64,000 nt of DNA from Pseudomonadota bacterium (GCA_027487515.1 JAIYDL010000016.1:1-64000); one strand, 5' to 3'. Counted from the first letter of the stretch, positions 16,875-26,300 are shown. Numbers and translations are program-made. The notes: generated from the sequence alone by a model not told the origin.

Positions 16875-17408
16875 ATGAAGACTCTGATCGCCGTCCTCGT
16901 GGTACTCTTCTCCTGCACTCAAGAGCTCGCAAAGAAACCGAAGTATGACCGGAAGGCTTACCCGCACTGGTCAGATCTCGACAAAGACTGTCAAAACACC
17001 CGGCAGGAGATCCTCATCTCCCGCTCCCTAACTCCGGTGGAGCTGAATCGCAAGGGTTGCACGGTCGTCCGAGGAGAATGGAAGGACTACTACTACCCTC
17101 AGGTTCATACCCAGGCAAAGGCCGTCGACATCGATCACCTGATCCCGTTGAAGCACGCCCACGAGGTCGGTGCCTCCGGCTGGGGAAGAGCTCAGCGGGA
17201 GGCGTTTGCGAACGACCCGGATAATCTGGTGATCACGGAGCGCCGGTACAACCGCCAGAAGGGAGCGAAGTCCATCGCTCAGTGGCTTCCCGTTGGGAGA
17301 GACTACGCCTGTCGGTACATCCAGGACTGGGTTCGCCTCAAGAAGAAGTACCAACTGGCCCTGACCCCGCCGGAGCAAAACACCATCGACGCGAGTGGGT
17401 GCCCCTGA
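16875..17408 (+). CDS. Secreted HNH endonuclease family protein (DUF1524-like)
   Basis: A 177-residue product with an N-terminal export signal and a possible lipobox (LFSC). The HNH core is visible: DIDHLIPLKHAHE supplies the metal and general-base His residues, and DNLVITERRYNRQKGAKS supplies the Asn and Lys part of the beta-beta-alpha fold. The arrangement matches the exported HNH proteins of the GmrSD C-terminal/DUF1524 group. It probably acts on nucleic acid in the periplasm or outside the cell, for example in nutrient recovery. The ATG at 16875 is supported by the signal peptide and by a -10 box six bases upstream. Confidence 0.82.
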   Translation: MKTLIAVLVVLFSCTQELAKKPKYDRKAYPHWSDLDKDCQNTRQEILISRSLTPVELNRKGCTVVRGEWKDYYYPQVHTQAKAVDIDHLIPLKHAHEVGASGWGRAQREAFANDPDNLVITERRYNRQKGAKSIAQWLPVGRDYACRYIQDWVRLKKKYQLALTPPEQNTIDASGCP

Positions 17409-17424
17409 AGTTCGTTTCCCGTGA

Positions 17425-17661
17425 TCAGGCGACTCGCTTCGAGCGCTTGGTAGCTTTCTTCGGCGGCGTCACCACTTTTCGATACTCCTCCACCAGCATT
17501 TCGTAGAGCTCCCAGGATTCCTCTGGGGTCGTGTTGCAGTACTGGGCGTGGAAAGTTTCCCAGAGGTCGTAGTCTTTGTCCTTCAGGAGGTTGATCACGT
17601 AGAAGCATTTCTGAAGGTAGTTGTGCTTAGACTTGTCGAAGCGTTCTGCGGGGAACGGCAT
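17425..17661 (-). CDS. Small hypothetical protein with a hairpin-masked ribosome site
   Basis: A 78-residue, helical, charged product ending in a Lys/Arg-rich tail (PPKKATKRSKRVA); cytoplasmic and possibly nucleic-acid binding. AAAGGAG stands seven bases before the ATG but is one arm of a perfect hairpin (17667-17681). It is the second gene after the 53-residue secreted peptide gene, whose stop codon touches the hairpin. Confidence 0.6.
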   Translation of the reverse strand: MPFPAERFDKSKHNYLQKCFYVINLLKDKDYDLWETFHAQYCNTTPEESWELYEMLVEEYRKVVTPPKKATKRSKRVA

Positions 17662-17666
17662 AGGAG

Positions 17667-17681
17667 AACTCCTTTGGAGTT
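17667..17681 (-). promoter_or_regulatory. Hairpin that covers a Shine-Dalgarno
   Basis: AACTCC-AAA-GGAGTT on the minus strand is a perfect six-pair stem with a three-base loop, and its 3' arm is the ribosome site of the 78-residue gene. The same GGAG can instead pair with CTCC just downstream. The stop codon of the preceding gene is one base away, so ribosomes finishing it would open the stem. Confidence 0.5.
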
Positions 17682-17682
17682 A

Positions 17683-17844
17683 TTATTTCCGGGTCTTCAG
17701 TGTTTCTTTAAGTGTGGGTGTTGAGGCCGGAGTCCGGACCTCACTTTTAACAACAGGCTCCCGCACCGGATGGTTCTTTTCCATGCCCGAGTGGTAGGCG
17801 GACGCGGACGTTGCGATGAAGACTGTGAGGATGAAGAGTTTCAT
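17683..17844 (-). CDS. 53-residue secreted peptide
   Basis: A short gene with a good ribosome site (GGAG six bases before the ATG at 17844). Residues 1-16 form a typical signal peptide ending SASA. The mature peptide of about 37 residues is basic, polar and proline-containing, with no Cys. It lies directly upstream of the 78-residue gene and probably shares its mRNA. No family is recognised. Confidence 0.6.
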   Translation of the reverse strand: MKLFILTVFIATSASAYHSGMEKNHPVREPVVKSEVRTPASTPTLKETLKTRK

Positions 17845-17915
17845 AGGTTCTCCGTCGTTTGAGTGACGAAATCCTATCGACCAAAGGCCATGGAAAATTT
17901 GATGTGAACTAGAAA

Positions 17916-17946
17916 GCCCAGGGATTCTAGGTAGTTACCCCTGGGC
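17916..17946 (-). terminator. Probable terminator of the lipocalin gene
   Basis: GCCCAGGG and CCCTGGGC form a perfect eight-pair stem with a 15-base loop, seven bases after the lipocalin stop, followed by a short T run on the minus strand. Confidence 0.5.
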
Positions 17947-17953
17947 ATGAGGC

Positions 17954-18472
17954 TTAAAACTGAGAGTCTACTAAGCGGGAGACGTCGAAGCCTTCTTTCT
18001 TGGCGAAGGCCTTGTACTCCTCGAGAATTTCCACCGGCATGTCCGGACGGCGTGACATGATCCAGAGGGACTTCCGGTCTTTGCCACCGATCAAGACGTA
18101 CTCGTAGTTTGGATCGAGCTTGATGATCGTGTAGTCGCCCTTCACCCGGAAGAGACGGGTGAAGAAGTTATTGAACGTGACCTCGAGCTCGGCGTTGGTC
18201 TTCGGGTTCTTCACCACGGCCTTACCGGTGATGGTTGTCTCTCCCTTTCCTTTGATACAGGTATTCAGGACAGAGATGCTGGTTTCAGTCAGGATTTCGT
18301 AGTCCGCAGTCTGGGCGAGGCAATTACGAGTGAAGAACTGGGGCAGCGCTGTGATGGCGTACCACTTGCCAATGTAGCGTCCGATATCTACGTAGGAAGC
18401 CGTGGTCAGGACCTGCGCGTGGAGCGAGCAAGAAAGTAAGAGGGTAAAGAGGATAGGGAATGATTTTCTCAT
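17954..18472 (-). CDS. Lipocalin family protein (Blc-like)
   Basis: A 172-residue envelope protein that binds lipophilic ligands in a beta-barrel. The lipocalin motif GRYIGKWYAITALPQFF is clear. NTCIKGKGETTITGKAVV and YEYVLIGGKDRKSLWIMSR follow, as in bacterial Blc. The signal region has a possible lipobox (LLSC), so it may be an outer-membrane lipoprotein. AAAGGAG precedes the ATG at 18472. It diverges from the SGNH hydrolase gene. Confidence 0.9.
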   Translation of the reverse strand: MRKSFPILFTLLLSCSLHAQVLTTASYVDIGRYIGKWYAITALPQFFTRNCLAQTADYEILTETSISVLNTCIKGKGETTITGKAVVKNPKTNAELEVTFNNFFTRLFRVKGDYTIIKLDPNYEYVLIGGKDRKSLWIMSRRPDMPVEILEEYKAFAKKEGFDVSRLVDSQF

Positions 18473-18551
18473 GTGGGACTCCTTTGGACAGTACTTATCA
18501 ACAGAGGCAGAATAGATAAACGGACACCTGTTGAACAGCGGGAGATTTTAC

Positions 18552-19157
18552 ATGGTGATGTTAACAACTCTAGTCTCAGCCTCAGTCCTCGTCTTTGGGG
18601 ATTCTCACCTCGTGGGCCCCTTTGGCCAGGCGCTCGATCGAGGACTCCGAGAAAAACAAGCGGTCGTTGCGACGTATGGTTCCTGTGGGTCCATTGGCAA
18701 GTGGTGGATAACAGGAAAATCAACGAACTGTGGCTACTTTGAACGCTCTCCGGCGAATGTGGAGCGGCGGTCTGCGACCCATGCGACGCCGAAGCTCGAC
18801 GATCTCTTGCGGCGGCATAAACCCGACGTTGTGATCGTGAATCTTTCGACCAACTATGTGAACGTTCCCTCAGATGAAGCGGTGCGATCGGACCTGCGGG
18901 TCCTGGTGGAAAAAATCCGCGCAACCGGTGCCCGCTGTTTCTGGCTCGGACCTCCGAAGATGCGTCGCTTCGAGGCGGAGTCGCCGCGGCTAGAGCGGCT
19001 CTTGAGGGAGGTCGTCACACCCGTGTGTGACATCTTCGATTCAAGGGCCGTGACGAGTTATCCTGCTCAGGGAGGGGATGGAGTTCATTTTGGATTTCCC
19101 GCCGGGATCCCCATCGCACGCGCCTGGGCTTCAGCGTTTCTTGCTTCACTGCCCTAG
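18552..19157 (+). CDS. SGNH/GDSL-type hydrolase
   Basis: A 201-residue product with an N-terminal hydrophobic segment, probably exported. FGDSHLVGPFGQ supplies the nucleophile Ser of block I, GSCGSIGKW a Gly block, and GDGVHFGF the Asp and His of block V. The family cleaves ester bonds in lipids or sugars. The substrate is not evident. The ATG at 18552 follows GGGAG. The gene converges on the next gene with 12 bases between them. Confidence 0.82.
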   Translation: MVMLTTLVSASVLVFGDSHLVGPFGQALDRGLREKQAVVATYGSCGSIGKWWITGKSTNCGYFERSPANVERRSATHATPKLDDLLRRHKPDVVIVNLSTNYVNVPSDEAVRSDLRVLVEKIRATGARCFWLGPPKMRRFEAESPRLERLLREVVTPVCDIFDSRAVTSYPAQGGDGVHFGFPAGIPIARAWASAFLASLP

Positions 19158-19169
19158 CGACCTCACTGC

Positions 19170-20174
19170 TTACATCATTGTTCTCATCGTATTGATGATG
19201 GCCTGGGGCAGCTGCCTGTCTGCGAGTGAATTGAGTGTCTCGATGACGGCGATAGGGTATCGCGACGAGGCGAATCTGGCGTAGAAATCTGGGGGAATGT
19301 CAGCGATCCGATTTGTGCGCGCGAGTGCAAGAAAGACTCGTTCCATGAGGGAGAGTCGTCGAACGTACTCTTCCATTCGGAACAGGAGTTGCCCGAGCCC
19401 GGCCCCTCCGGCGAGGATTGCGATCGCTGCATCAGTGCCCAAACCTCCGAGGAATCCGCAGAGCATCTGGACCTTCGCCGATGTCGGAAGAATGGCGATG
19501 CTCGAGGCGATGCTCCTGAACCTGGTATCGAAATTGGCAATAAACCGTTCAAGGTTCCGGACCTGCTGAACCCGGCGGTCCCAAAAGGCCCGGGGATCAG
19601 TGATGAGGTTCGAGATTCCCTCGACGAGATCGTTGACCCGGCCGCCGCTCGAGGCCCAGACTCCTCGGAGGAGGTTATGGACGCAGCTAAAAGAGCCACG
19701 GACGAAGGTCGAGCCGTAGAAGGCCTGGAGCTGCTCTAAGCCTCGAGCGGTGGGTCTTCCTTCGATGACGCTGCAGTCTTCCAGGGCATGGGCCCGAGGC
19801 AGTGGATGGAGTTGATCCCAGAGCTTGTGCCAGACAGTGGTCTGAGTCAGGTTCCGGCGGATCTCGTCCTCAGTGATGCCGACTAACGCCATAGAAAAGT
19901 AGGTGCCTGCCGATTTCGGAAGCTCGGCGATGAGGTAACCTTTCGCCTGGAGGATCCGGAGCTCCTTTAACTCCCCGGGGACGTCTCGCATGAGGAGGAG
20001 CTGCCGGGAGAGGTTCTCATTGGCGTACATGGTGTGAACGCCGAAGACGGTGAAGGGGTGCCCCTCGGTGACGAGCTCGAGTCCGAGGGCACGGGCAAAC
20101 TTCTCTTCTTCGAAGGCTTGTGAGAGTGAGGAGGCGAAGAGAAAAACGACTGTAAGAAGGTAGCGAAGCACCAT
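19170..20174 (-). CDS. Secreted protein of unknown function
   Basis: A 334-residue product with a signal peptide (cleavage near SQA). The C-terminal half is alpha-helical with a Gly- and Ala-rich hydrophobic stretch (GFLGGLGTDAAIAILAGG, about residues 238-260) that could insert in a membrane. Three Cys are present (LEDCSV, FSCVHN, MLCGFL). GAGGTAAG lies eight bases before the ATG. No family is recognised. Confidence 0.65.
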   Translation of the reverse strand: MVLRYLLTVVFLFASSLSQAFEEEKFARALGLELVTEGHPFTVFGVHTMYANENLSRQLLLMRDVPGELKELRILQAKGYLIAELPKSAGTYFSMALVGITEDEIRRNLTQTTVWHKLWDQLHPLPRAHALEDCSVIEGRPTARGLEQLQAFYGSTFVRGSFSCVHNLLRGVWASSGGRVNDLVEGISNLITDPRAFWDRRVQQVRNLERFIANFDTRFRSIASSIAILPTSAKVQMLCGFLGGLGTDAAIAILAGGAGLGQLLFRMEEYVRRLSLMERVFLALARTNRIADIPPDFYARFASSRYPIAVIETLNSLADRQLPQAIINTMRTMM

Positions 20175-20484
20175 GCATCGATCTTACCTCTCTTTTGACC
20201 TCGTTCCTCACGGAGCAAATCTTGCCCCGGGCCCACCGAGGTTCCTGAGCCCCGGGGTCTCCTAAGGGTCGTCACGATCCACGGCCTAACCCAGCTCCAT
20301 CACAGGGGCCGCCAACAATGTGTGGTCTCAACGAAAAAACTACTGCCTAGATCTCTTGATAGGTGATTTTTCTTCAACCTCTCGAGTTGTAACAGTTTTT
20401 TGATTTTCTACGGTGGGCATTCCGAGAAGTGCTACCCTCGAGCATCTCTTCAACGTCCCAAAAACCTAACGAGAGAAGTAGACT
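20175..20484. other. 310-base intergenic region with GC palindromes
   Basis: This gap separates a minus-strand gene from the plus-strand motor operon and should hold both promoters. The left half contains compact palindromes, CCCCGGGG (20250-20257) and GGGTCGT-C-ACGATCC (20266-20280). The right half is AT-richer before the start at 20485. No tRNA, known small RNA or clear terminator was recognised, and no -35/-10 pair is convincing. Confidence 0.5.
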
Positions 20485-22353
20485 ATGAGTTTAGATTATC
20501 AAAAGCTGAAACAGAAATCTCAGGACGAGGGCTCGTTCTGGACCTCGTACTCGGATCTCTTCATGGTTCTGAGTGTCGTGTTCCTTCTCCTCTACGTCGT
20601 CACGAGCATGCGCTCGGGAACTTCCTCGGTGCAGAACCTCCTCGAGAACCAGAAACTCAAGGCGGAGGCGCAGGACTACAAGAAACAGCTCCAGGCCTAC
20701 AACGCTCTGAAAGACGACTACCTTCAGAAAGAGGCCTCGGAGGACGAGGCGAAGATGTACGACGAACTCATGAGTAAGCTTTCGCTGCTGCAAGATGAGG
20801 CGACCGAGGAAAAGCGCCAGCTCGAGGCGCGGGCGGAAGAAAACGCGGCCAAGGCCCGCGCGCTGAACCAGTACCAGCAGATGGTGCGAAACATCGTGAA
20901 CACCAACCTCCTCTCGAACAAGAAGATCAAGTTCCGAAACGAGCTGATCGAGAAAAAGAACGATACCATTCAGGCCCAGACGGAAGACCTCGGAGAAAAG
21001 CGACGGATCATTTCTTCGAACCAGGCGCAACTGGCCCAGCAGGAGCAGGAGCTCCAGGAGAAGCAGGAGCGGCTCGACGCGCGCCAACAGCAGGTGTCGC
21101 AGCTCGAGGCGGAACTCACGGAGAAGGCGCAGCTCATTGCGACGAACCAGGCGAAGATCACCGCTCTGAATTCGAACCTCAGTCAGAAGATTAAAGACCT
21201 CCAGACCACGGCCGCCACGAAGACCGAACTCGCGCGGAAGGTCGCGGTCATGCGGCTCCAGAACGCCAAAGAGATCAGTGCGCTCCAGGCCCAGACCAAG
21301 AGCATGCAGGGAGCGGTGGCGGAGATGAACCAGGAGCTCGTCGATGCCGAAGGGCAACTGAACGAGGCCAAGGGCAAACTCGCCGAGCAGGCGGCGCTGA
21401 AGCAGAAACTCGAAGCCGATCTCGCGGCCGCGGGAGCTGCGCACGCAGCGAAGTTGGCCGAGATGCGCCGGGCCTTCGACGAGAAGATGCAAGCCGACCG
21501 CAGTGCCCTCGAGAAGCAGCTCGAGGGGGCCAAGGCTTCGGCGTCGGAGAAGCTCAAGGCCCTCGCCGATTTCAAGGGAAAAATGGAACAGGAAAAAGCG
21601 GCGCTCGACAAAGAACTCGCGGGGCTTAAGTCCGAAGTTGGCCGAGCGAAAGGTGAGGCCGACGCGCTCAAGGGGAAACTCGCGGATGCGCAGAAAGATC
21701 ACGGGCGCTACCTCGCAGCGATCAGTCAGTTGGAAAAAGACAAGGCCGGTCTCTCGGGAGATTTGAAGCGCGCTCAGGAGATCGCAGATGCGAAGAAGAA
21801 GCTTGCTAAGAAGATCGCCGACAACCTGGCCAAGAATGGCATCACCGCCGGAGTCGACGGCAAGTCCGGTGACGTCACGATCCAGTTCGGCGACGAGTAC
21901 TTTGACACGGGCCGGGCCGACCTGAAGCCGAACATGATGAACATCCTCAAGAAGTTCGTCCCGACCTACTCGAAGTCTCTCCTCGAGGACGAGCGCATCG
22001 CCAAGGAGATCTCGTCGGTCGAGATCATCGGGTTTTCTTCGCCAACCTATAAGGGCCAGTACGTGGACCCGCAGTCCCTGGCCGAGAAAGACCGCGCGGC
22101 CGTCAGCTACAACCTCGATCTCTCGTTTAACCGGGCGAAGTCGATCTTCAAGTACATGTTCGACAAAGGGGAGATGAGCTACCAGTACCAAAAGGAAATG
22201 CTCCCGTTGGTCAAAGTCACTGGCCGGAGCTTCCTCGCCGAGGAGGTCAAGGGCCGGGACATCGCCTCGGGCCTCCCGATCAAAGATTACTGCGCAAAGT
22301 TTCGCTGTGAGAAATCGCAAAAAGTTATCATCCGCTTCAACCTGAAGGATTAA
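20485..22353 (+). CDS. MotB/ZorB-like stator protein with long periplasmic coiled coil and OmpA-like domain
   Basis: A 622-residue protein. SFWTSYSDLFMVLSVVFLLL near the N-terminus is a MotB/ZorB-type transmembrane segment, and Asp24 is the likely proton carrier. It is followed by about 380 residues of almost unbroken Glu/Lys/Gln/Ala heptads (about 50-440), then an OmpA-like peptidoglycan-binding region (about 455-622). The peptidoglycan-site Arg is kept (LSFNRAKSI), but the usual Asp of the GHTD motif is replaced (GFSSPT). The FW-S-Y-x-D-L pattern is closer to ZorB than to flagellar MotB. It is the first gene of a three-gene operon. The coiled coil is far longer than in ordinary MotB. Confidence 0.82.
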   Translation: MSLDYQKLKQKSQDEGSFWTSYSDLFMVLSVVFLLLYVVTSMRSGTSSVQNLLENQKLKAEAQDYKKQLQAYNALKDDYLQKEASEDEAKMYDELMSKLSLLQDEATEEKRQLEARAEENAAKARALNQYQQMVRNIVNTNLLSNKKIKFRNELIEKKNDTIQAQTEDLGEKRRIISSNQAQLAQQEQELQEKQERLDARQQQVSQLEAELTEKAQLIATNQAKITALNSNLSQKIKDLQTTAATKTELARKVAVMRLQNAKEISALQAQTKSMQGAVAEMNQELVDAEGQLNEAKGKLAEQAALKQKLEADLAAAGAAHAAKLAEMRRAFDEKMQADRSALEKQLEGAKASASEKLKALADFKGKMEQEKAALDKELAGLKSEVGRAKGEADALKGKLADAQKDHGRYLAAISQLEKDKAGLSGDLKRAQEIADAKKKLAKKIADNLAKNGITAGVDGKSGDVTIQFGDEYFDTGRADLKPNMMNILKKFVPTYSKSLLEDERIAKEISSVEIIGFSSPTYKGQYVDPQSLAEKDRAAVSYNLDLSFNRAKSIFKYMFDKGEMSYQYQKEMLPLVKVTGRSFLAEEVKGRDIASGLPIKDYCAKFRCEKSQKVIIRFNLKD

Positions 22354-22363
22354 GGGGTACGTT

Positions 22364-23383
22364 ATGTTCAGCCAATCACTGGTGCAAGGTTTCGTCGATG
22401 GTGTCGTCGTGTTTGCTACGGACTTACTGATGCCGGCCATGGCACTTTTTTTCTTCGCCGCCGTGGGGCTTCGGGTCCTCATTTACTACACCGTGAAACG
22501 CGAGGAGTGGTTCGCCCGGGAATTCTCCAAGCGCGTCCGGAAGTTTCAGGACTCGCGGAAGGAGGCAACGGACCAGTCCTTCTTCGTCGCGACCAAGCGG
22601 CTCCTGGAGATCACCTACTACGAGGTCTTCGAAATCCGGGCCATCATGAAGCGGCGGAACCCGGACGCGATCATGACCGTCACGGATCGGGTCTTCTTGG
22701 TGCAACAAGGCTCGGCCCGGATCGTCCATGACCTCCTGAAGAATCTGCGCTACCTCAAGTGGGGGGAGCGGCCAAAGTTCCTCGAGATCTCGAACAACGT
22801 CTTGCGGAGTAACCCCTGCTTCAACCGAGTCTTCGGGCTCATCCCGGTGGGAGTCTTTAACGAGTTCCTTAACACGGTTCCGGGGCTGTTCATCGTCGGC
22901 GGGATCTTCGGAACTTTCTTAGGCATCATGAAAGCGCTCCCGGAGCTCGGGGGCATGAACCTCGCGGACGTGGAAGCCTCGAAGCTCGTGATGGATAACT
23001 TTCTTCTGAAGATTTCTTTCTCCATGTCCACGTCCATCATCGGGATCATCCTTTCCGTGACGATGGGGTTGGTGAACACCTTCTTTTCGTGTGAGAAAGT
23101 CTACGTTGAAACGGTGGAGCGCCTTGAGCACGAGCTCGACACACTCTGGAGCATGAGTTCGCAGAACAAACTGCCCTCGGAGCTCACGAGCTTCGAGGCC
23201 GAGCGAGATCCGATCGAAGTGCTCTCCGAGGACCTCATCGCCAAAGAGCTCAACGTTGAAGTGGGGTTCGTGACCTTGATCCGGCCCATCAGCAACTGGT
23301 GGGGGAAAAAGGAGAGACCCGCCAGACGCCCCGATCCTGTCGCAGCAGAGAAATCAGAACTCAGTGAAGATAAGGCTGCCTAG
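22364..23383 (+). CDS. MotA/ZorA/TolQ-like proton channel protein
   Basis: A 339-residue inner-membrane protein with three main hydrophobic segments: about 20-42, about 166-190 (PGLFIVGGIFGTFLGI) and about 215-240 (SFSMSTSIIGIILSV). The second and third carry the small-residue pattern of the MotA/TolQ/ExbB channel helices. A cytoplasmic domain of about 120 residues separates the first two, and a charged tail of about 100 residues follows. It starts ten bases after the MotB-like gene and should form the 5:2 type stator with it. Residues that bind the flagellar rotor are not recognised, so the partner is probably not a flagellum. Confidence 0.82.
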   Translation: MFSQSLVQGFVDGVVVFATDLLMPAMALFFFAAVGLRVLIYYTVKREEWFAREFSKRVRKFQDSRKEATDQSFFVATKRLLEITYYEVFEIRAIMKRRNPDAIMTVTDRVFLVQQGSARIVHDLLKNLRYLKWGERPKFLEISNNVLRSNPCFNRVFGLIPVGVFNEFLNTVPGLFIVGGIFGTFLGIMKALPELGGMNLADVEASKLVMDNFLLKISFSMSTSIIGIILSVTMGLVNTFFSCEKVYVETVERLEHELDTLWSMSSQNKLPSELTSFEAERDPIEVLSEDLIAKELNVEVGFVTLIRPISNWWGKKERPARRPDPVAAEKSELSEDKAA

Positions 23384-23391
23384 GAGGCCCC

Positions 23392-26300
23392 GTGTCACTC
23401 ATCATCAAGCTCTCTCAGAATGGGACTTCGAAGGACTTTCTCTTCGGCCGCCTCGGCGCGATCACCATCGGGGCTGACCCGACCTGCGATCTGCCTCTCG
23501 CCGGCGAAGCGCTACCTCTTAAGCTTCTGGAGATTAAGCAGAAAGGAACCGGGATCACCGTCCGGACTTTCGGAGAGAGCGCGAGCGTCTTCCTCGGGGG
23601 AATCATCCTTCCACTTCGGGAGGAGGTGCGCTACCCCGAGGGCGCGGCCATTACCGTGCTGAACCAAAGTTTCCAGTTGTCCATGGCGCGGGTCCTTGAC
23701 GACGGAGCTGAACCGCCGCCGTTCTTTGAGACAGAGTTCAAAGAGCGCATCGAGCGGCTCAACTCCCAGCTGCGGGACCGGGAGACGCAGCTCCGGAAGC
23801 TCACCCAGGCCGAGGAAAAGAAGCGGCAGCTGATCGGAGACGCCGAAGCCCTGCAGCTCAAGTCCTCGGTCCAGCAGCTTCGCTTGGAAGCGGACCTCGA
23901 GCAGTTGAAAAAAGAACGCGCCGGGCTCGTGCAAGAGCTTAAGCGAACGTCCTCGGAAAACTCGGAGATCACGGATCGGATGGAGCAGCTCCGGGACTTC
24001 GTTCGACGTTTGGAAGTCGAAGAGATCGAGCTTAAGAACAACATCGGGGCGCAGAACCTCGCGCTGGCGACCCTGCGGGACGAACGAGATAAAACCAACC
24101 GGGCGATCGAAGATCAGCGCGCCCTCCTGGCGGCCCTCGAGCTCGAAACCCTCCAGGCGCGAGAGTCCCTCGCGGGCCTTCGGACGGAAACCTCCGAGCA
24201 GCGACGAGAGCTCGATACGGAGCGCGAGAGCATCCAGAAGGTGTCACTCACCGTCCGCGAGGACCTGAAGGAAGGGGACCGAATCCGGAAGCAGCTGACT
24301 CACCTCCTCAAGGAGAAGGTGCTTCTAGAAACGGAAACTCTCGAGCTTCAACGGGGGGTGGATCAGCTCGAGTCGCAGCGTTGCGATACGGCCTCGCTCC
24401 TGAAGGGCCTTCGGATCGAGCTCGACAGGGAGGGAGTGCGGTTGAAGCAGCTCCTGCAGGAGATCCAGCGGCATGGAGAAGAAGCCGAGAGTCTCAAGCT
24501 GATCACGGGCGACGCCCGGGCAGACCTATCTAAGCTCGAAGCGGCGCTTTCGGCCAAACGCGGGGAACTGGGGAAACTTGATTATCAGCACCAGGATCTC
24601 CAGCGAAAAGTCACTTCGGTTACCCATGACCTCGAGCGCTCGGCGCTCAAACTGTCCGACCTCCGAAGTGCTGAAAAAGCACAGGAGTTTAAGCTCACCG
24701 CGATCCGCTTGAGTCTCGAGGCGTCTGAGCTCAAGGCGGGGGAGGAGCGCAAGGCGCAAGAGCTCGCTTTCGCTCAGCAACGCACGCAGCTTGAGGAAGA
24801 GCTTGCGAACCTTCGGGGGCTGATCCAGGATGAGAAGAAGGTGCTCTCGGAGATCGAAACTCAGCGGGACGTCATCGCGGTGGCGCTCGAGGACTCCCGT
24901 GGCCGGGAGCGGACCCTGGCCCGGGAGAAACTTGTCCTGATCAGCGAAGTCGAGGAGCTCGCACAGGATAAGGCCCGGACCGAAGCCCATCTTAGTCATT
25001 TGAACGAAGCGACGATGAAGCTTCAACTTGACCGGGATCGGGTGCAGCGGGAGCTCGCGGCGCTCAACCTAAAACTCGAAGACTGCAACCGGGAAATCGT
25101 CGAGCGCCGGAGAACGGGACAGCTCGAGCTCGAAGAACTGCGCCGAGAAGAGCGTGCGAAACTTCAGGCCGAAAAAGAGGTCATGCTCGCCGAGGTCGAA
25201 GTCGCAAGGCAAACCAACCTGGCGGAGCTGGAAGCAGAACGCCGACGGAAGGAAGACGAAATCCATCATGAAAAACAGCTGGCCCTCAGGGCCGTGGATG
25301 AGGTCTTGGCGCAAGCGCGGAAGACCGAATCCAGCGTAACCGAGGAAGCCACCAAACGCTTACGAGAAGCCACCCTCGAGGCCCAGGACCTCGTGGAACG
25401 GACCGAGGCCCAGCTTCAGGAGGAGATCGCGCTTCGGAAACAAAAGATGAAGTCTTTCTTCGCTGCCCGGGAGCAGCGTGGGGCCAGCGCCCTGAAATCT
25501 CGGACTGAGCAGCACCAGCATCGCTTGCGGCGGACTGAAGAAAAGGCGCACGAGAAGCTCGAGACCCAGAAGAGAAAAGAGCTCAAGAAGATCGCGCGAC
25601 TCCGGCAAGACGAACTGGTGCGGTTGAGCGCGCTGAGAAAAGATGCTGTCAGAGAGGCCCTCTCAGAGCGGGAGTCGCTTCTGCGAGACATCAACGAACA
25701 GAAACGCCGCCAGGAAACCGAGCTCTCGGAGAAGCGCCGACAAACCCTCGAGCACATCAATCAACAAAAATTCCACGCCCAACGGAGCTGGGAGGAAGAG
25801 CTCGCTCGCGAGCGCCAGGATTTCATCCGCACGAAACGCGACCGGGTCGCGAACGCCACGCAAGCGGTCCTAAACGTTCTTATCGCCGACGCTGGATTGG
25901 CCGTCGGTGAGCGAGGGCCTCAGCTCCAGGAGAAGCTCCAGGCGACGCTCGAAATGGCCATCGACGGACAGCGCGCGCACGCCCTGAAAGAGGTCGACCA
26001 GATTCTTGATTTTAATCCGGATCTCCGGAAGCGCATCTTCCCGGTGCTGAAACGCTACGCCCTTCGCGTGGGAGCGCCGGCCGTGGTCGCGACCATGCTT
26101 CTGGCCGATCTGGGTGGGCTCCGAACCGGCGCCGTCGAAGGAACGAAGAGTCTCCTCCGGCAGCGGCAATCGGCGGCGGAGCTCTACGTCGGGAACCAGA
26201 AAGCCGAATGGAAAGAGAAGCACACGTTCACGCCGGCGACGACGGCTGACTACAAAGAGAGTTACACCGATAACGTGATCTACACCACTGACTTTGAGAA

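Noticed and set aside
20212..20345. SRP, tmRNA, 6S or RNase P RNA in the 310-base gap
   Set aside because: None of the conserved core motifs of these RNAs was found on either strand.
20491..22482. A 663-codon open frame on the minus strand opposite the MotB-like gene
   Set aside because: It is an antisense shadow caused by the codon use of the coiled-coil gene; it is Leu/Arg/Val-rich without domain structure, and the plus-strand frame has clear MotB and OmpA features.
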